Shown piece after piece: positions 50,125 to 58,391 of a stretch of 64,000 bases of DNA. Within the stretch, counting starts at the first letter, position 1. Each line of letters opens with the position of its first letter. The stretch comes from Dietzia psychralcaliphila (GTDB lineage: Bacteria > Actinomycetota > Actinomycetes > Mycobacteriales > Mycobacteriaceae). Both the position numbers and the translations under genes were made by a program. The notes beneath the pieces are model-generated. The model was not told the DNA's origin. It saw nothing but the letters and a program-made list of their open reading frames with translations, and ran no database searches. The stretch is from contig NZ_CP015453.1 in the NCBI RefSeq assembly GCF_003096095.1, forward strand, positions 2,604,001-2,668,000, given 5' to 3'.

Positions 50125-50739
50125 TCAGCGGAGCACGGCACGTAGCCGCTCCTCGAGGGCGACCCTGCACGTCTGCCACTCGTCCACCGTGATCGAGTAG
50201 ACGGCGGTATCCCGCCAGGTGCCGTCCTCCCTGAGCACATCCCGTCTGGTCACGCCCTCGAAGCGAGCACCGAGTCGGGTGATCGCGGCGCGTGAACGCT
50301 CGTTCCTGACGTCGGCCTGGAGCTTCACACGACCGAACCCCAGGTCCTCGAATGCGTGCGACAGCAGCAGCAACTTGGTCTCCACGTTGACCCCACTCGC
50401 CCAGTAGCGACGTCCATAGAACGTCCACCCCAGTTGCAGCTTCTCGTTCCGGGTGTCGATCTCGGTGAACGAGCTGGTCCCGGCAACCGTCGCGACCTCG
50501 TCCCGGCCCGGAGAGTCCACGCGCACCGTGTAGGGCCACGCCCCGGGCGCCATCCGGTCTCCGACGAACTCCCGGGTCCGCGCCAGATCCGCGTGCGCGG
50601 TCTCGAACGGGTACCCCGAGCCGAACGCCGCCGGATCCGACATGATCGGGAACAGACCTTCCGCGTCTCCGGGGACCATGGGATCCAGCCGTACCAACCG
50701 CCCGACCAGTGGGGTGCCGACCGGCACTCGTGCGGGCAT
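50125..50739 (-). CDS. GNAT-family N-acetyltransferase
   Basis: A 204-residue GNAT enzyme of the RimL-like subgroup (GRLVRLDPMVPGDAEGLFPIM; QLGWTFYGRRYWASGVNVETKLLLLSHAFEDLGFGRVKLQADVRNERSRAAITRLGARFEGVTRRDV). Substrate unknown. It follows pcrA by eight bases and is convergent with the M23 gene. Confidence 0.88.
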   Translation of the reverse strand: MPARVPVGTPLVGRLVRLDPMVPGDAEGLFPIMSDPAAFGSGYPFETAHADLARTREFVGDRMAPGAWPYTVRVDSPGRDEVATVAGTSSFTEIDTRNEKLQLGWTFYGRRYWASGVNVETKLLLLSHAFEDLGFGRVKLQADVRNERSRAAITRLGARFEGVTRRDVLREDGTWRDTAVYSITVDEWQTCRVALEERLRAVLR

Positions 50740-50747
50740 CCGCGCCC

Positions 50748-53279
50748 CTAGAGCTTCTGCATCGGGACGCCCCCGATGAGCATCAGACGCACCTTGCCCG
50801 ACGCGCCGAAGTCGATCGTCGCGGTGGCCCGCGGCCCGCTTCCGTCGCAGGTCAACACCTTCCCGAGTCCGTACTTGTCGTGGGTGACCCGGTCACCGGG
50901 CACCAACTCGAGGGCGGGTGCGGAGGACCGCGCCCGGGGGATTCCGGACGATCTGCCGCCTCCGGAGCCGAACCCGCCTCCGGAGCCGAACCCGCCGGCG
51001 CTCCCGCCAGTGCCACCGCCACCGCCGAAGCGACGCCGCGGAGCGTACGAGTCGTCGTCACCGAACCCGCCACCGCCGGCCGGTTCCTCGCGCTGCCATT
51101 CGATCGCCTCCGAGGGGATCTCCTCGAGGAATCGGGACCCGGGGTTGGTCATGGGTTGGCCCCACGACGAGCGCATCATGGCGCGGGTCAGGTAGAGCCG
51201 CTTGCGCGCACGGGTGATGCCGACGTAGGCCAACCGCCGCTCCTCGGACAGCTCTGCCGGGTCCCCCAGCGCGCGCATGTGCGGGAACAGACCGTCCTCC
51301 ATGCCGATGAGGAACACCACCGGGAACTCGAGTCCCTTGGCGGTGTGGAGGGTCATGAGGGTGACCTGACCCTGGTCCTCGGCGGGGATCTGGTCGGCGT
51401 CGGCCACCAGGGACACCCGCTCCAGGAAGGCCGCCAGAGAACCGGGCTCGGCGATGCCCTCGTCGAGCTCGGCGTCCGCCTGGTCGGCGACCGCACCCGC
51501 GGCATCACCCGCGGCATCACCCGCGGCGTTACCCGCGGCCTCATCCCCGAAGCCCTGTTCGCGCGCCGAACGCTGCAATGCGGCCTCGGAGGAGAACTCC
51601 CGTCCCACGCCCACCAGCTCGTTGAGGTTGTCCAGGCGCGCCGCGTCCTGCGGGTCGTTGGAGGCCTCCAACTCGGCCCGGTATCCGGTCCGGTCGAGCA
51701 CGGCCTCCACCAGGGCACCGACGTCGGGGGCCGAGTCCTCACCGCCGGCGTGGTCGGAACCGTTCAACCGCCCCCGGAGCTCGTCGAGCAGCGAGACGAA
51801 ACCGGAGATCGCCTTGACCGAGCGGGTGGGCAGCAGCGAGACCTTCCCCTCGGCCGCGTCCCGCAGGGCCTCACCGAAGCCGATGGCCCGTTGCTCGGCG
51901 TGGACCACCACGCACGCTTCCGCGCGGTCTCCGATACCCCGACGCGGGGTGTTGAGGATGCGGCGCAGCGCCACCGTGTCGTCCGGGTTGGAGAGCACCT
52001 TGAGGTAGGCGACGACGTCGCGCACCTCCTTGCGCTCGTAGAACCGGGTCCCGCCGACGACCTTGTAGGGCAGGCCCAGGCGGACGAACACGTCCTCGAT
52101 CACGCGGGAGGAGTTGTTGGTCCGGTAGAACACGGCCACATCGGAGTACCCGGCGTCTCCGGAGTCCACCAGGCGGTCGATCTCGCCGGCGATGAACCGC
52201 GCCTCGTCGTGCTCGTTGTCCGCCACGTACCCCACGAGCAGCTCGCCGGTTCCCTCATCGGTCCAGAGGTTTTTCTCGCGACGGCCCGGGTTCCGGGAGA
52301 TCACCGCGTTGGCGGCGGAGAGGATCGTCTGCGTGGAGCGGTAGTTCTGCTCGAGCAGGATCGACCGGGCATCCGGGTAGTCGTGCTCGAAGTCCTCGAT
52401 GTTGCGGATCGTGGCGCCCCGGAACGCATAGATGGACTGGTCGGCGTCGCCCACCACACAGAGCTCCGCCGGGGCCACCCCGGCCGCGGCGTCGTCCCCG
52501 GGCCCGGTCGCCCCGCCGACGAGGGTCCGGACCAGTATGTACTGGGCATGGTTGGTGTCCTGGTACTCGTCCACCATGACGTGCCGGAACCGGCGCCGGT
52601 AGTACGCCGCCACCTCCGGGTGCGACCGCAGCAACCCCACGGTCTCCCCGATCAGGTCGTCGAAATCGAAGGCGTTGGCCGCCTGCAGCCGCGCCTGGTA
52701 CTCGGTGAACACCGCCGCCACCGTCTGCCCGGTACGGTCCGAGTCCTCCAGCGCACGGTCCATGGCCTCGGACGGCTCGCGGAGCTCGTTCTTGTGGTTC
52801 GAGATCGCCGACGCCAACATCCGCGGCGTGAACTTCTTGACCTCCAGGTGCTGCTCCTTGGCGATCATGCCGAGCAGCCGACGGGAGTCGTCCGAGTCGT
52901 AGATCGTGAAGTTGGAGTTGCGGGTGCCCAGCAGGGCGGACTGGGCACGCAGGATCCGCACACAGATCGAGTGGAACGTGGCCACCCACATCCGCTCGGC
53001 GTGTGGCCCGACCAGGGTCGACACCCGTTCCCGCATCTCGGCCGCGGCCTTGTTGGTGAACGTGATGGCGAGGATCTGCCCGGGGTGTGCGCCACCCTCG
53101 GCCAGCAGATACGCGATCCGCCTGGTCAGCACACTGGTCTTTCCCGAACCCGCGCCGGCCACGATCAACAGCGGACCGCCGCGGTGCGTGACCGCGGCGG
53201 CCTGCTGTGGGTTGAGCCCGTCGAGCAGAGGCGAGGGGGGCGAGGTGCGGCTGACTGGGGCGGCGGCGGAGTGGGTCAT
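50748..53279 (-). CDS. pcrA: UvrD/PcrA-type DNA helicase
   Basis: An 843-residue superfamily 1A helicase: Walker A AGAGSGKTSVLTRR, DEYQDTNHAQY, GDADQSIYAFRGA, QNYRSTQTI, VTLMTLHTAKGLEFPVVFL and a C-terminal Tudor-like tail (VTHDKYGLGKVLTCDG). It unwinds DNA in repair and displaces RecA. M. tuberculosis uvrD1 has the same neighbours (chorismate mutase, pgi). Four 12-bp in-frame repeats at 51495-51542 encode AAGD units in a variable loop. A Gly-rich region lies before the Tudor-like end. Confidence 0.95.
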   Translation of the reverse strand: MTHSAAAPVSRTSPPSPLLDGLNPQQAAAVTHRGGPLLIVAGAGSGKTSVLTRRIAYLLAEGGAHPGQILAITFTNKAAAEMRERVSTLVGPHAERMWVATFHSICVRILRAQSALLGTRNSNFTIYDSDDSRRLLGMIAKEQHLEVKKFTPRMLASAISNHKNELREPSEAMDRALEDSDRTGQTVAAVFTEYQARLQAANAFDFDDLIGETVGLLRSHPEVAAYYRRRFRHVMVDEYQDTNHAQYILVRTLVGGATGPGDDAAAGVAPAELCVVGDADQSIYAFRGATIRNIEDFEHDYPDARSILLEQNYRSTQTILSAANAVISRNPGRREKNLWTDEGTGELLVGYVADNEHDEARFIAGEIDRLVDSGDAGYSDVAVFYRTNNSSRVIEDVFVRLGLPYKVVGGTRFYERKEVRDVVAYLKVLSNPDDTVALRRILNTPRRGIGDRAEACVVVHAEQRAIGFGEALRDAAEGKVSLLPTRSVKAISGFVSLLDELRGRLNGSDHAGGEDSAPDVGALVEAVLDRTGYRAELEASNDPQDAARLDNLNELVGVGREFSSEAALQRSAREQGFGDEAAGNAAGDAAGDAAGAVADQADAELDEGIAEPGSLAAFLERVSLVADADQIPAEDQGQVTLMTLHTAKGLEFPVVFLIGMEDGLFPHMRALGDPAELSEERRLAYVGITRARKRLYLTRAMMRSSWGQPMTNPGSRFLEEIPSEAIEWQREEPAGGGGFGDDDSYAPRRRFGGGGGTGGSAGGFGSGGGFGSGGGRSSGIPRARSSAPALELVPGDRVTHDKYGLGKVLTCDGSGPRATATIDFGASGKVRLMLIGGVPMQKL
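51495..51542. repeat. Four 12-bp tandem repeats inside pcrA
   Basis: ACCCGCGGCATC at 51495 and 51507, then ACCCGCGGCGTT and ACCCGCGGCCTC. In frame, encoding AAGN/AAGD units in a loop of the 2B region. Confidence 0.88.
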
Positions 53280-53319
53280 CGTGGTGTCCAATCTACCCAC
53301 CCGGTCCGACACCCCGGCT

Positions 53320-54744
53320 TCAGCGTTGGCGGTCCCCCATGAACTCCTCGACCTGCGCCGCCGTCGCCGTCAGAGTCGGATCGTTGTCCAGGTAGTACCG
53401 CGTCTCGCGGACGATGAGGCCGGAGAGGACCAGGAGGCCGATGAGGTTGGGGATGGCCATCAGACCGTTCATCACGTCCGCGAAGTTCCACACCACCTCG
53501 AGCTCGGTGACCGCACCCACGAACACCACGCACGTGAAGATCATCCGGTAGGGGATGACGCCTCCGGCACCCACGAGTCGCTCGACACAACGCTCGCCGT
53601 AGTACGACCAGCCGAGGATCGTCGAGAAGGCGAAGAACGCGATCGCCACCGCCACCAGCTTGTCGCCGTACGGCATCGCCTCGGCGAACGCATCGGCGGT
53701 CATGGTCCCCGCCGAGTCACTGCCCCGCTGCCACACGCCGGAGGTCACGATCACCAGTCCGGTGAAGGTGACGACGATGATGGTGTCGATGAACGTCTGG
53801 GTCATGGACACCAGGCCCTGACGGGTCGGGTGGGTGGTCTTGGCCGCTGCGGCCGCGATGGCCGCCGAGCCCATACCGGACTCGTTGGAGAAGATGCCCC
53901 GCGCGACACCCATCTGGATGGCGTACAGGATCGCGGCGCCGGCGAAGCCGCCGACCGCGGATGTCCCGGTGAAGGCCTCGGAGAAGATCTGGCCGAAGGC
54001 ACTGGGGATCGCGTCGGCGTTGAGCACCAGGACGACCATTCCGCCGAGCAGGTACAGCACGATCATCAGCGGCACGAACCCCGCCGTGACCCGGCCGATC
54101 GCCTTGATTCCACCGAGCAGGACCGCGCCGGTCAGGACGAACATCAGGATGCCGGTGACCACGTGCGGGACCCCGAACGAGTTGTCCAGCTGTGCCGCCA
54201 CCGCGTTGCCCTGCGTCATGTTGCCGATGCCGAAGCTCGCCAGGACGGCGAACACCGCAAAGACGAGCGACAGGACCAGTCCCACCCGACCGCCGGTCTT
54301 CCCGAACAGCTCGGCGAACCCCCGGTGGAGGTAGTACTGCGGACCACCGGACTGCTCGCCACGCGCGTCGGTGACGCGGTAGCGCACACCCAGGAAGGCC
54401 TCCGAGTACTTGGAGGCCATCCCCACGAGCGCGGTGACCCACATCCAGAAGAGCGCGCCCGGACCGCCCAGCGAGATCGCCGTCGCCACACCGACGATGT
54501 TGCCCACGCCGACCGTCGCGGCGAGCGCGGTGGTCAGCGCCTGGTACTGGGTGATGTCACCCGTCCCGCCGTCGTCCTTCCGCCGCACCAGCCCGAGGTT
54601 GAGCGCGGGGCCCAGCTTGCGGAACTGCAGCGCGCGCAGCCGGATGGTGAGGAATAGGCCGGTGCCGAGGAGCAGCGGGATGAGGACGAACGGTCCCCAG
54701 ATCACGGATCCGATGTCCGCGAGAAGCGTGTTCAAGTTCTCCAC
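53320..54744 (-). CDS. Alanine/glycine:cation symporter (AGCS family)
   Basis: A 474-residue transporter with about eleven helices and the AGCS signatures GVGNIVGVATAISLGGPGALFWMWVTALVGMASKYSEAFLGVRYR and NESGMGSAAIAAAAAKT. It imports Ala or Gly with Na+ or H+. GTG at 54744 is the first start in the conserved region; no ribosome-binding site is present, and TAGTGT lies eight bases before it, so a leaderless transcript is possible. It follows pcrA on the opposite side of a short gap. Confidence 0.92.
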   Translation of the reverse strand: MENLNTLLADIGSVIWGPFVLIPLLLGTGLFLTIRLRALQFRKLGPALNLGLVRRKDDGGTGDITQYQALTTALAATVGVGNIVGVATAISLGGPGALFWMWVTALVGMASKYSEAFLGVRYRVTDARGEQSGGPQYYLHRGFAELFGKTGGRVGLVLSLVFAVFAVLASFGIGNMTQGNAVAAQLDNSFGVPHVVTGILMFVLTGAVLLGGIKAIGRVTAGFVPLMIVLYLLGGMVVLVLNADAIPSAFGQIFSEAFTGTSAVGGFAGAAILYAIQMGVARGIFSNESGMGSAAIAAAAAKTTHPTRQGLVSMTQTFIDTIIVVTFTGLVIVTSGVWQRGSDSAGTMTADAFAEAMPYGDKLVAVAIAFFAFSTILGWSYYGERCVERLVGAGGVIPYRMIFTCVVFVGAVTELEVVWNFADVMNGLMAIPNLIGLLVLSGLIVRETRYYLDNDPTLTATAAQVEEFMGDRQR

Positions 54745-54790
54745 GGGCGGAAACACTAGACGGTACTGCGGCCTCCGTGGAAGGGAGTGG

Positions 54791-54796
54791 GATAAT
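54791..54796 (+). promoter_or_regulatory. -10 element of a leaderless chorismate mutase transcript
   Basis: GATAAT ends six bases before the ATG at 54803, the spacing expected if transcription starts at the A of the start codon. No ribosome-binding site is present in the CCCGGT between. Confidence 0.6.
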
Positions 54797-54802
54797 CCCG
54801 GT

Positions 54803-55081
54803 ATGAACACCGACCCCGCCGGCACAGACGATCCGCTGTCCGAGGCCCAGATCCAGGAACTGCGTCTGGAGATCGACCGGTTGGACGCCGAGATCCTGGA
54901 CGCGATCGTCCGCCGCAGCGAGATCTCGAAGCGCATCGGACGCACGCGCATGCAGTCCGGCGGCACCAAGCTCGTCCACACCCGCGAGCTCAAGGTCTAC
55001 GAGCGCTTCTCCTCACTCGGCCAGGAGGGACAGACCCTCGCGGGCATGCTCCTACGCCTCGGCCGTGGCCGCCTGGGCTGA
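54803..55081 (+). CDS. Chorismate mutase (AroQ type, intracellular)
   Basis: A 92-residue all-helical enzyme ([74 protein letters not shown]) converting chorismate to prephenate. Active-site Arg residues in the RSEISKRIGR helix are visible. M. tuberculosis Rv0948c is the same size and has the same neighbours; that enzyme needs DAHP synthase for full activity. Probably leaderless. Its last 30 bases overlap the DUF5701 gene on the other strand. Confidence 0.93.
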   Translation: MNTDPAGTDDPLSEAQIQELRLEIDRLDAEILDAIVRRSEISKRIGRTRMQSGGTKLVHTRELKVYERFSSLGQEGQTLAGMLLRLGRGRLG

Positions 55082-55741
55082 GTCCCGACAGACGCGGCCG
55101 GCCGCGGAGGCGAACCCGAGCCACGTGTGGTGGTTGTTCGCCCAGCACCAACCCAGCTTCGGTGCGCCCCTGTTCTCCCGGCCGTCGCGGCCCGTCCCGC
55201 CACTGATCCACAGCGCGGGAGTCCGGGAATCCAGCCCACCGTCGGTCTTCCGCTTGCGCGAACCGATGCACATGAAGCACTTCCCGGGCTCAAGCATCTC
55301 GGGCTCCTGGAGTAACCAGCTCACCCCCTCGGAGATCGTGAGGGGGGTCCGGCCCCGTCGGGCGAGCTCGGCGTGGGCGTCGGTCGGCGTCCAGCCCAGC
55401 ATGTCGTCGTCGCGTGTCACGTCCCCCACCAGATAGAGCGGGGCGTCCGGCAGGCGGACGTCGTCGGTGGGTGTGAACTCGTCCAGGTCGGACATGTCGA
55501 CGACGACGAAGCCGGCTCTCCCCCCGCGGCTCAGCAGGGGCGTGAGTCGGGCGGTGGACACAAAAGACGGATGGACGGCGAGCACCGGCCGGCCCGCGCC
55601 CGGATCAGCCGGGAGCGCAGCTCCTCGGAGTGCGGCCGCGTGCTCTCGGAGTTGCCCGGCGGTGATCCCGCCGAGCTCCGGCACTCCCAGCTCGACCAGC
55701 CGTTCGGCCTGGGCTGACACGGACGGTTCCGGATGAATCAT
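55052..55741 (-). CDS. DUF5701-family protein
   Basis: A 229-residue cytoplasmic protein without membrane segments or signal: [88 protein letters not shown], and an end with [24 protein letters not shown]. No catalytic assignment; the two Cys in CFMC could bind metal. Divergent from pgi; its 3' end overlaps chorismate mutase by 30 bp. Confidence 0.78.
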   Translation of the reverse strand: MIHPEPSVSAQAERLVELGVPELGGITAGQLREHAAALRGAALPADPGAGRPVLAVHPSFVSTARLTPLLSRGGRAGFVVVDMSDLDEFTPTDDVRLPDAPLYLVGDVTRDDDMLGWTPTDAHAELARRGRTPLTISEGVSWLLQEPEMLEPGKCFMCIGSRKRKTDGGLDSRTPALWISGGTGRDGRENRGAPKLGWCWANNHHTWLGFASAAGRVCRDSAQAATAEA

Positions 55742-55846
55742 GGGGGTCACGTGTCTGAAACGGGCGGCGGGGCCCCCGTATTCCCGACTAACCTCGCAGA
55801 CAGACGGCGGGCGATCCCCGGGCGGCAACTCTGGGCAGGAGCAGTG

Positions 55847-57493
55847 ATGACGGACATCAGCACCACACGGCAGTGGACGGCGATCGAGAACCTCGTACCG
55901 GCGATCGGTGAGGTGACCCTCCGCGAACTGTTCGCCGCCGACCCGGAGCGGGGTCGGCGGATGTCCGTCACCGCAGGCGATCTGCACGTCGATCTGTCCA
56001 AGCACCTGGTCACCGATGACGTCATGACCGCCCTGACCGACCTGGCCCACGCCGCGAAGTTGCCGGCGCAGCGGGCCGCGATGTTCCGGGGCGACCGCAT
56101 CAACACCACCGAGGACCGATCCGTCCTCCACACCGCGCTCCGTCTCCCGGCGGAGGCCGAGCTCGTCGTCGACGGGCGCGACGTGGTGGCCGACGTCCAC
56201 GCGGTACTCACCCGCATGGCCGACTTCGCCGACTGCGTCCGTTCCGGTGAGTGGACGGGGCACACGGGGGCGCGGATCGACACGGTGGTCAACATCGGCA
56301 TCGGTGGCTCCGACCTGGGGCCCGTGATGGTCGACAGGGCACTGCACCATCTGCAGACCGCCGGTATCACCGCGCGCTACGTCTCCAACGTGGACCCCGC
56401 AGACCTCTCGACCGTGCTCGCGGAGATCGACCCCGCGACCACCCTGGTGGTCGTCGCCTCCAAGACCTTCACCACGCAGGAGACCATGGCCAACGCCCAC
56501 GCGGCGCGGCGGCACTTCGTCGAGACCCTGGGGTCGGAGGAGGCGATCGCCTCCCACTTCGTGGCGGTGTCCACCGCCACCGAGAAGGTGGCCGACTTCG
56601 GGATCGCGGCGGACAACATGTTCGAGTTCTGGGACTGGGTCGGGGGCCGGTACTCGGTGTCGTCGGCGATCGGCCTGTCGGTGATGATCACGGTGGGCCC
56701 GCCGGCGTTCGTGGAGCTGCTCGAGGGTTTCCACACCATGGACCTGCACTTCGCCACCGAGGCCCCCGAGCACAACGCGCCGGTTCTCATGGCCCTGCTC
56801 GGCATCTGGTACACCTGCTTCCTCGGGGCTCAGTCCAAGGCCGTGATCCCGTACGCCCAGGGCCTCCTACGATTCCCCGCCTACCTGCAGCAACTCACCA
56901 TGGAGTCCCTCGGCAAGTCGGTGCGACTCGACGGCTCCGACGTCTCCTACCCCACCGGCGAGGTCTACTGGGGCGAACCCGGCACCAACGGCCAGCACGC
57001 CTTCTTCCAGCTCCTGCACCAGGGCACCCAGCTCGTCCCGGTGGACTTCATCGGCGTCGCCCGTCCGGTCGCGGATCTGCCCACTGCCGACGGCGGCGGA
57101 TCGATGCACGACATGCTCGTGGCCAACCTGTTCGCGCAGTCCCGTGTGCTGGCGTTCGGCAAGACGGAGGACGAGGTGCTCGCGGAGGGCGTCGACCCCG
57201 CGATCGCGCCGCACAAGGTGATGCCCGGGAACCGGCCGTCCACCACGATCCTCGCGCCGTCGCTCTCGCCCGGAGTGCTCGGGCAGCTCATCGCGCTCTA
57301 CGAGCACGTGGTGTTCGTCCAGGCCGCCGTGCTGGGCATCAACGCTTTCGACCAGTGGGGGGTCGAGCTGGGCAAGGCGCAGGCCGGTGAGCTACTGAGG
57401 GCCCTGACCGCGGAGAAGCACCCCGGGGACGGCTTCGATTCCTCGACGGATTCACTCGTCGAGATCTACCGCGAGGCACGCGGCCGCCGCTGA
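55847..57493 (+). CDS. pgi: Glucose-6-phosphate isomerase
   Basis: A 548-residue glycolytic enzyme: [65 protein letters not shown] and a final [13 protein letters not shown] lies six bases before the ATG. Its neighbours match Rv0946c and flanks in M. tuberculosis, though order and strand differ in detail. Confidence 0.97.
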   Translation: MTDISTTRQWTAIENLVPAIGEVTLRELFAADPERGRRMSVTAGDLHVDLSKHLVTDDVMTALTDLAHAAKLPAQRAAMFRGDRINTTEDRSVLHTALRLPAEAELVVDGRDVVADVHAVLTRMADFADCVRSGEWTGHTGARIDTVVNIGIGGSDLGPVMVDRALHHLQTAGITARYVSNVDPADLSTVLAEIDPATTLVVVASKTFTTQETMANAHAARRHFVETLGSEEAIASHFVAVSTATEKVADFGIAADNMFEFWDWVGGRYSVSSAIGLSVMITVGPPAFVELLEGFHTMDLHFATEAPEHNAPVLMALLGIWYTCFLGAQSKAVIPYAQGLLRFPAYLQQLTMESLGKSVRLDGSDVSYPTGEVYWGEPGTNGQHAFFQLLHQGTQLVPVDFIGVARPVADLPTADGGGSMHDMLVANLFAQSRVLAFGKTEDEVLAEGVDPAIAPHKVMPGNRPSTTILAPSLSPGVLGQLIALYEHVVFVQAAVLGINAFDQWGVELGKAQAGELLRALTAEKHPGDGFDSSTDSLVEIYREARGRR

Positions 57494-57563
57494 CCCGCTC
57501 CCCCTTCTCGCACCAGGCCCGTCACCCCTCGCGCGGGGTCACGGTGTCGTGCGATTCTTGACC

Positions 57564-58157
57564 ATGGCCACGATCTTCTGCACCGCCACCAGCCTGGACG
57601 GGTACATCGCCGACGACGAGGAGAGCCTCTCCTGGCTGTTCGCGACCTCCGGTGACGCCGATCCCGCGGGCTACACGCCGACCGAGCCGGATCCCTCCCT
57701 ACCCGATCTCCATTTCGACCGCTTCTACGCCGGCGTCGGATCGATCGTCTGCGGCATCAACACCTTCGAATGGGTCCGCCGCGACCTGACCAAGGACGGC
57801 ACACCGTTCGTCTGGCCGTACACGGAGCCGAGCTGGATCGTCACCCACCGCGATCCCGCCCCTGTCGAGGGCGTCGAGTTCTTCTCCGGTGACGTGACCG
57901 ACCTGCACCCACTCCTCGTAGACGCCGCCGACGGCAAGGACGTCTGGATAGTCGGGGGCGGTGACCTCGCCGGCCAGTTCGCCGACCACGGCCTACTGGA
58001 CCAGGTGTGGGTCCACCAGTGCCCGGTCGTCCTCGGTTCCGGGCGCCCCCTGCTGCCCCGCCGACTCCGTCTCCACCGTCAGAAGATCGAGACCCACGGC
58101 CAGTTCACGGCGATGCTCTTCGACGTGGTGGGCCCCGAACCCCGCGTCTCGACCTAG
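57564..58157 (+). CDS. Dihydrofolate reductase-fold (RibD C-terminal) family protein
   Basis: A 197-residue RibD_C protein: FCTATSLDGYIADDEESLSWLF, GSIVCGINTFEWV, and DVWIVGGGDLAGQFADHGLLDQVWVHQCPVVLGSGRPLLP. Such proteins are NADPH-dependent reductases of unknown substrate, distinct from folate DHFR. ATG at 57564 is used over a GTG five codons upstream. Confidence 0.9.
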   Translation: MATIFCTATSLDGYIADDEESLSWLFATSGDADPAGYTPTEPDPSLPDLHFDRFYAGVGSIVCGINTFEWVRRDLTKDGTPFVWPYTEPSWIVTHRDPAPVEGVEFFSGDVTDLHPLLVDAADGKDVWIVGGGDLAGQFADHGLLDQVWVHQCPVVLGSGRPLLPRRLRLHRQKIETHGQFTAMLFDVVGPEPRVST

Positions 58158-58160
58158 CCG

Positions 58161-58225
58161 GGCATCACACGGGCCGCTCCTGGCGTCACACCTGGCCGCT
58201 CCCGGCGTCACACCTGGCCGCTCGT
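58161..58225. repeat. Three 21-22-bp tandem repeats, non-coding
   Basis: Units at 58161-58181, 58182-58203 and 58204-58225 share GGCGTCACACCTGGCCGCTC with few changes. They begin just after the reductase stop codon. Confidence 0.88.
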
Positions 58226-58242
58226 CCGCCGGCAGTGGCGGA

Positions 58243-58298
58243 CACGCGGTCACGCGGTCACGCGGCTGCGCGGCTGCGCGGTCACGCGGCTGCGCGGT
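58243..58298. repeat. Seven-copy 8-bp tandem array, non-coding
   Basis: Seven consecutive octamers of two kinds, CACGCGGY (A) and TGCGCGGY (B), in the order A-A-A-B-B-A-B. It sits between the 22-bp repeats and the SOS boxes. The alternating purine-pyrimidine blocks could favour Z-form DNA. Confidence 0.92.
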
Positions 58299-58319
58299 CA
58301 CCAACTAGCTATTGCGTGT

Positions 58320-58355
58320 TCGAATGTGTGTGCGTATCATAGAACACAAGTTCGA
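58320..58355. promoter_or_regulatory. Two LexA (SOS) boxes flanking a -10 hexamer
   Basis: The actinobacterial SOS box is TCGAAC-N4-GTTCGA. TAGAACACAAGTTCGA (58340-58355) matches 11 of 12 defined positions; TCGAATGTGTGTGCGT (58320-58335) matches 9. A -10-like TATCAT lies between them (58335-58340). They are 37-72 bp upstream of the HNH gene start. Mycobacterial 13E12-family genes are known LexA targets. Confidence 0.7.
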
Positions 58356-58391
58356 CTTGTTGTCAGTGGTACCAGCGCGCGGAGGTGGGGC

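Noticed and set aside
58161-58298. CRISPR array.
   Set aside because: The repeats are directly adjacent without unique spacers, and no cas genes are present.
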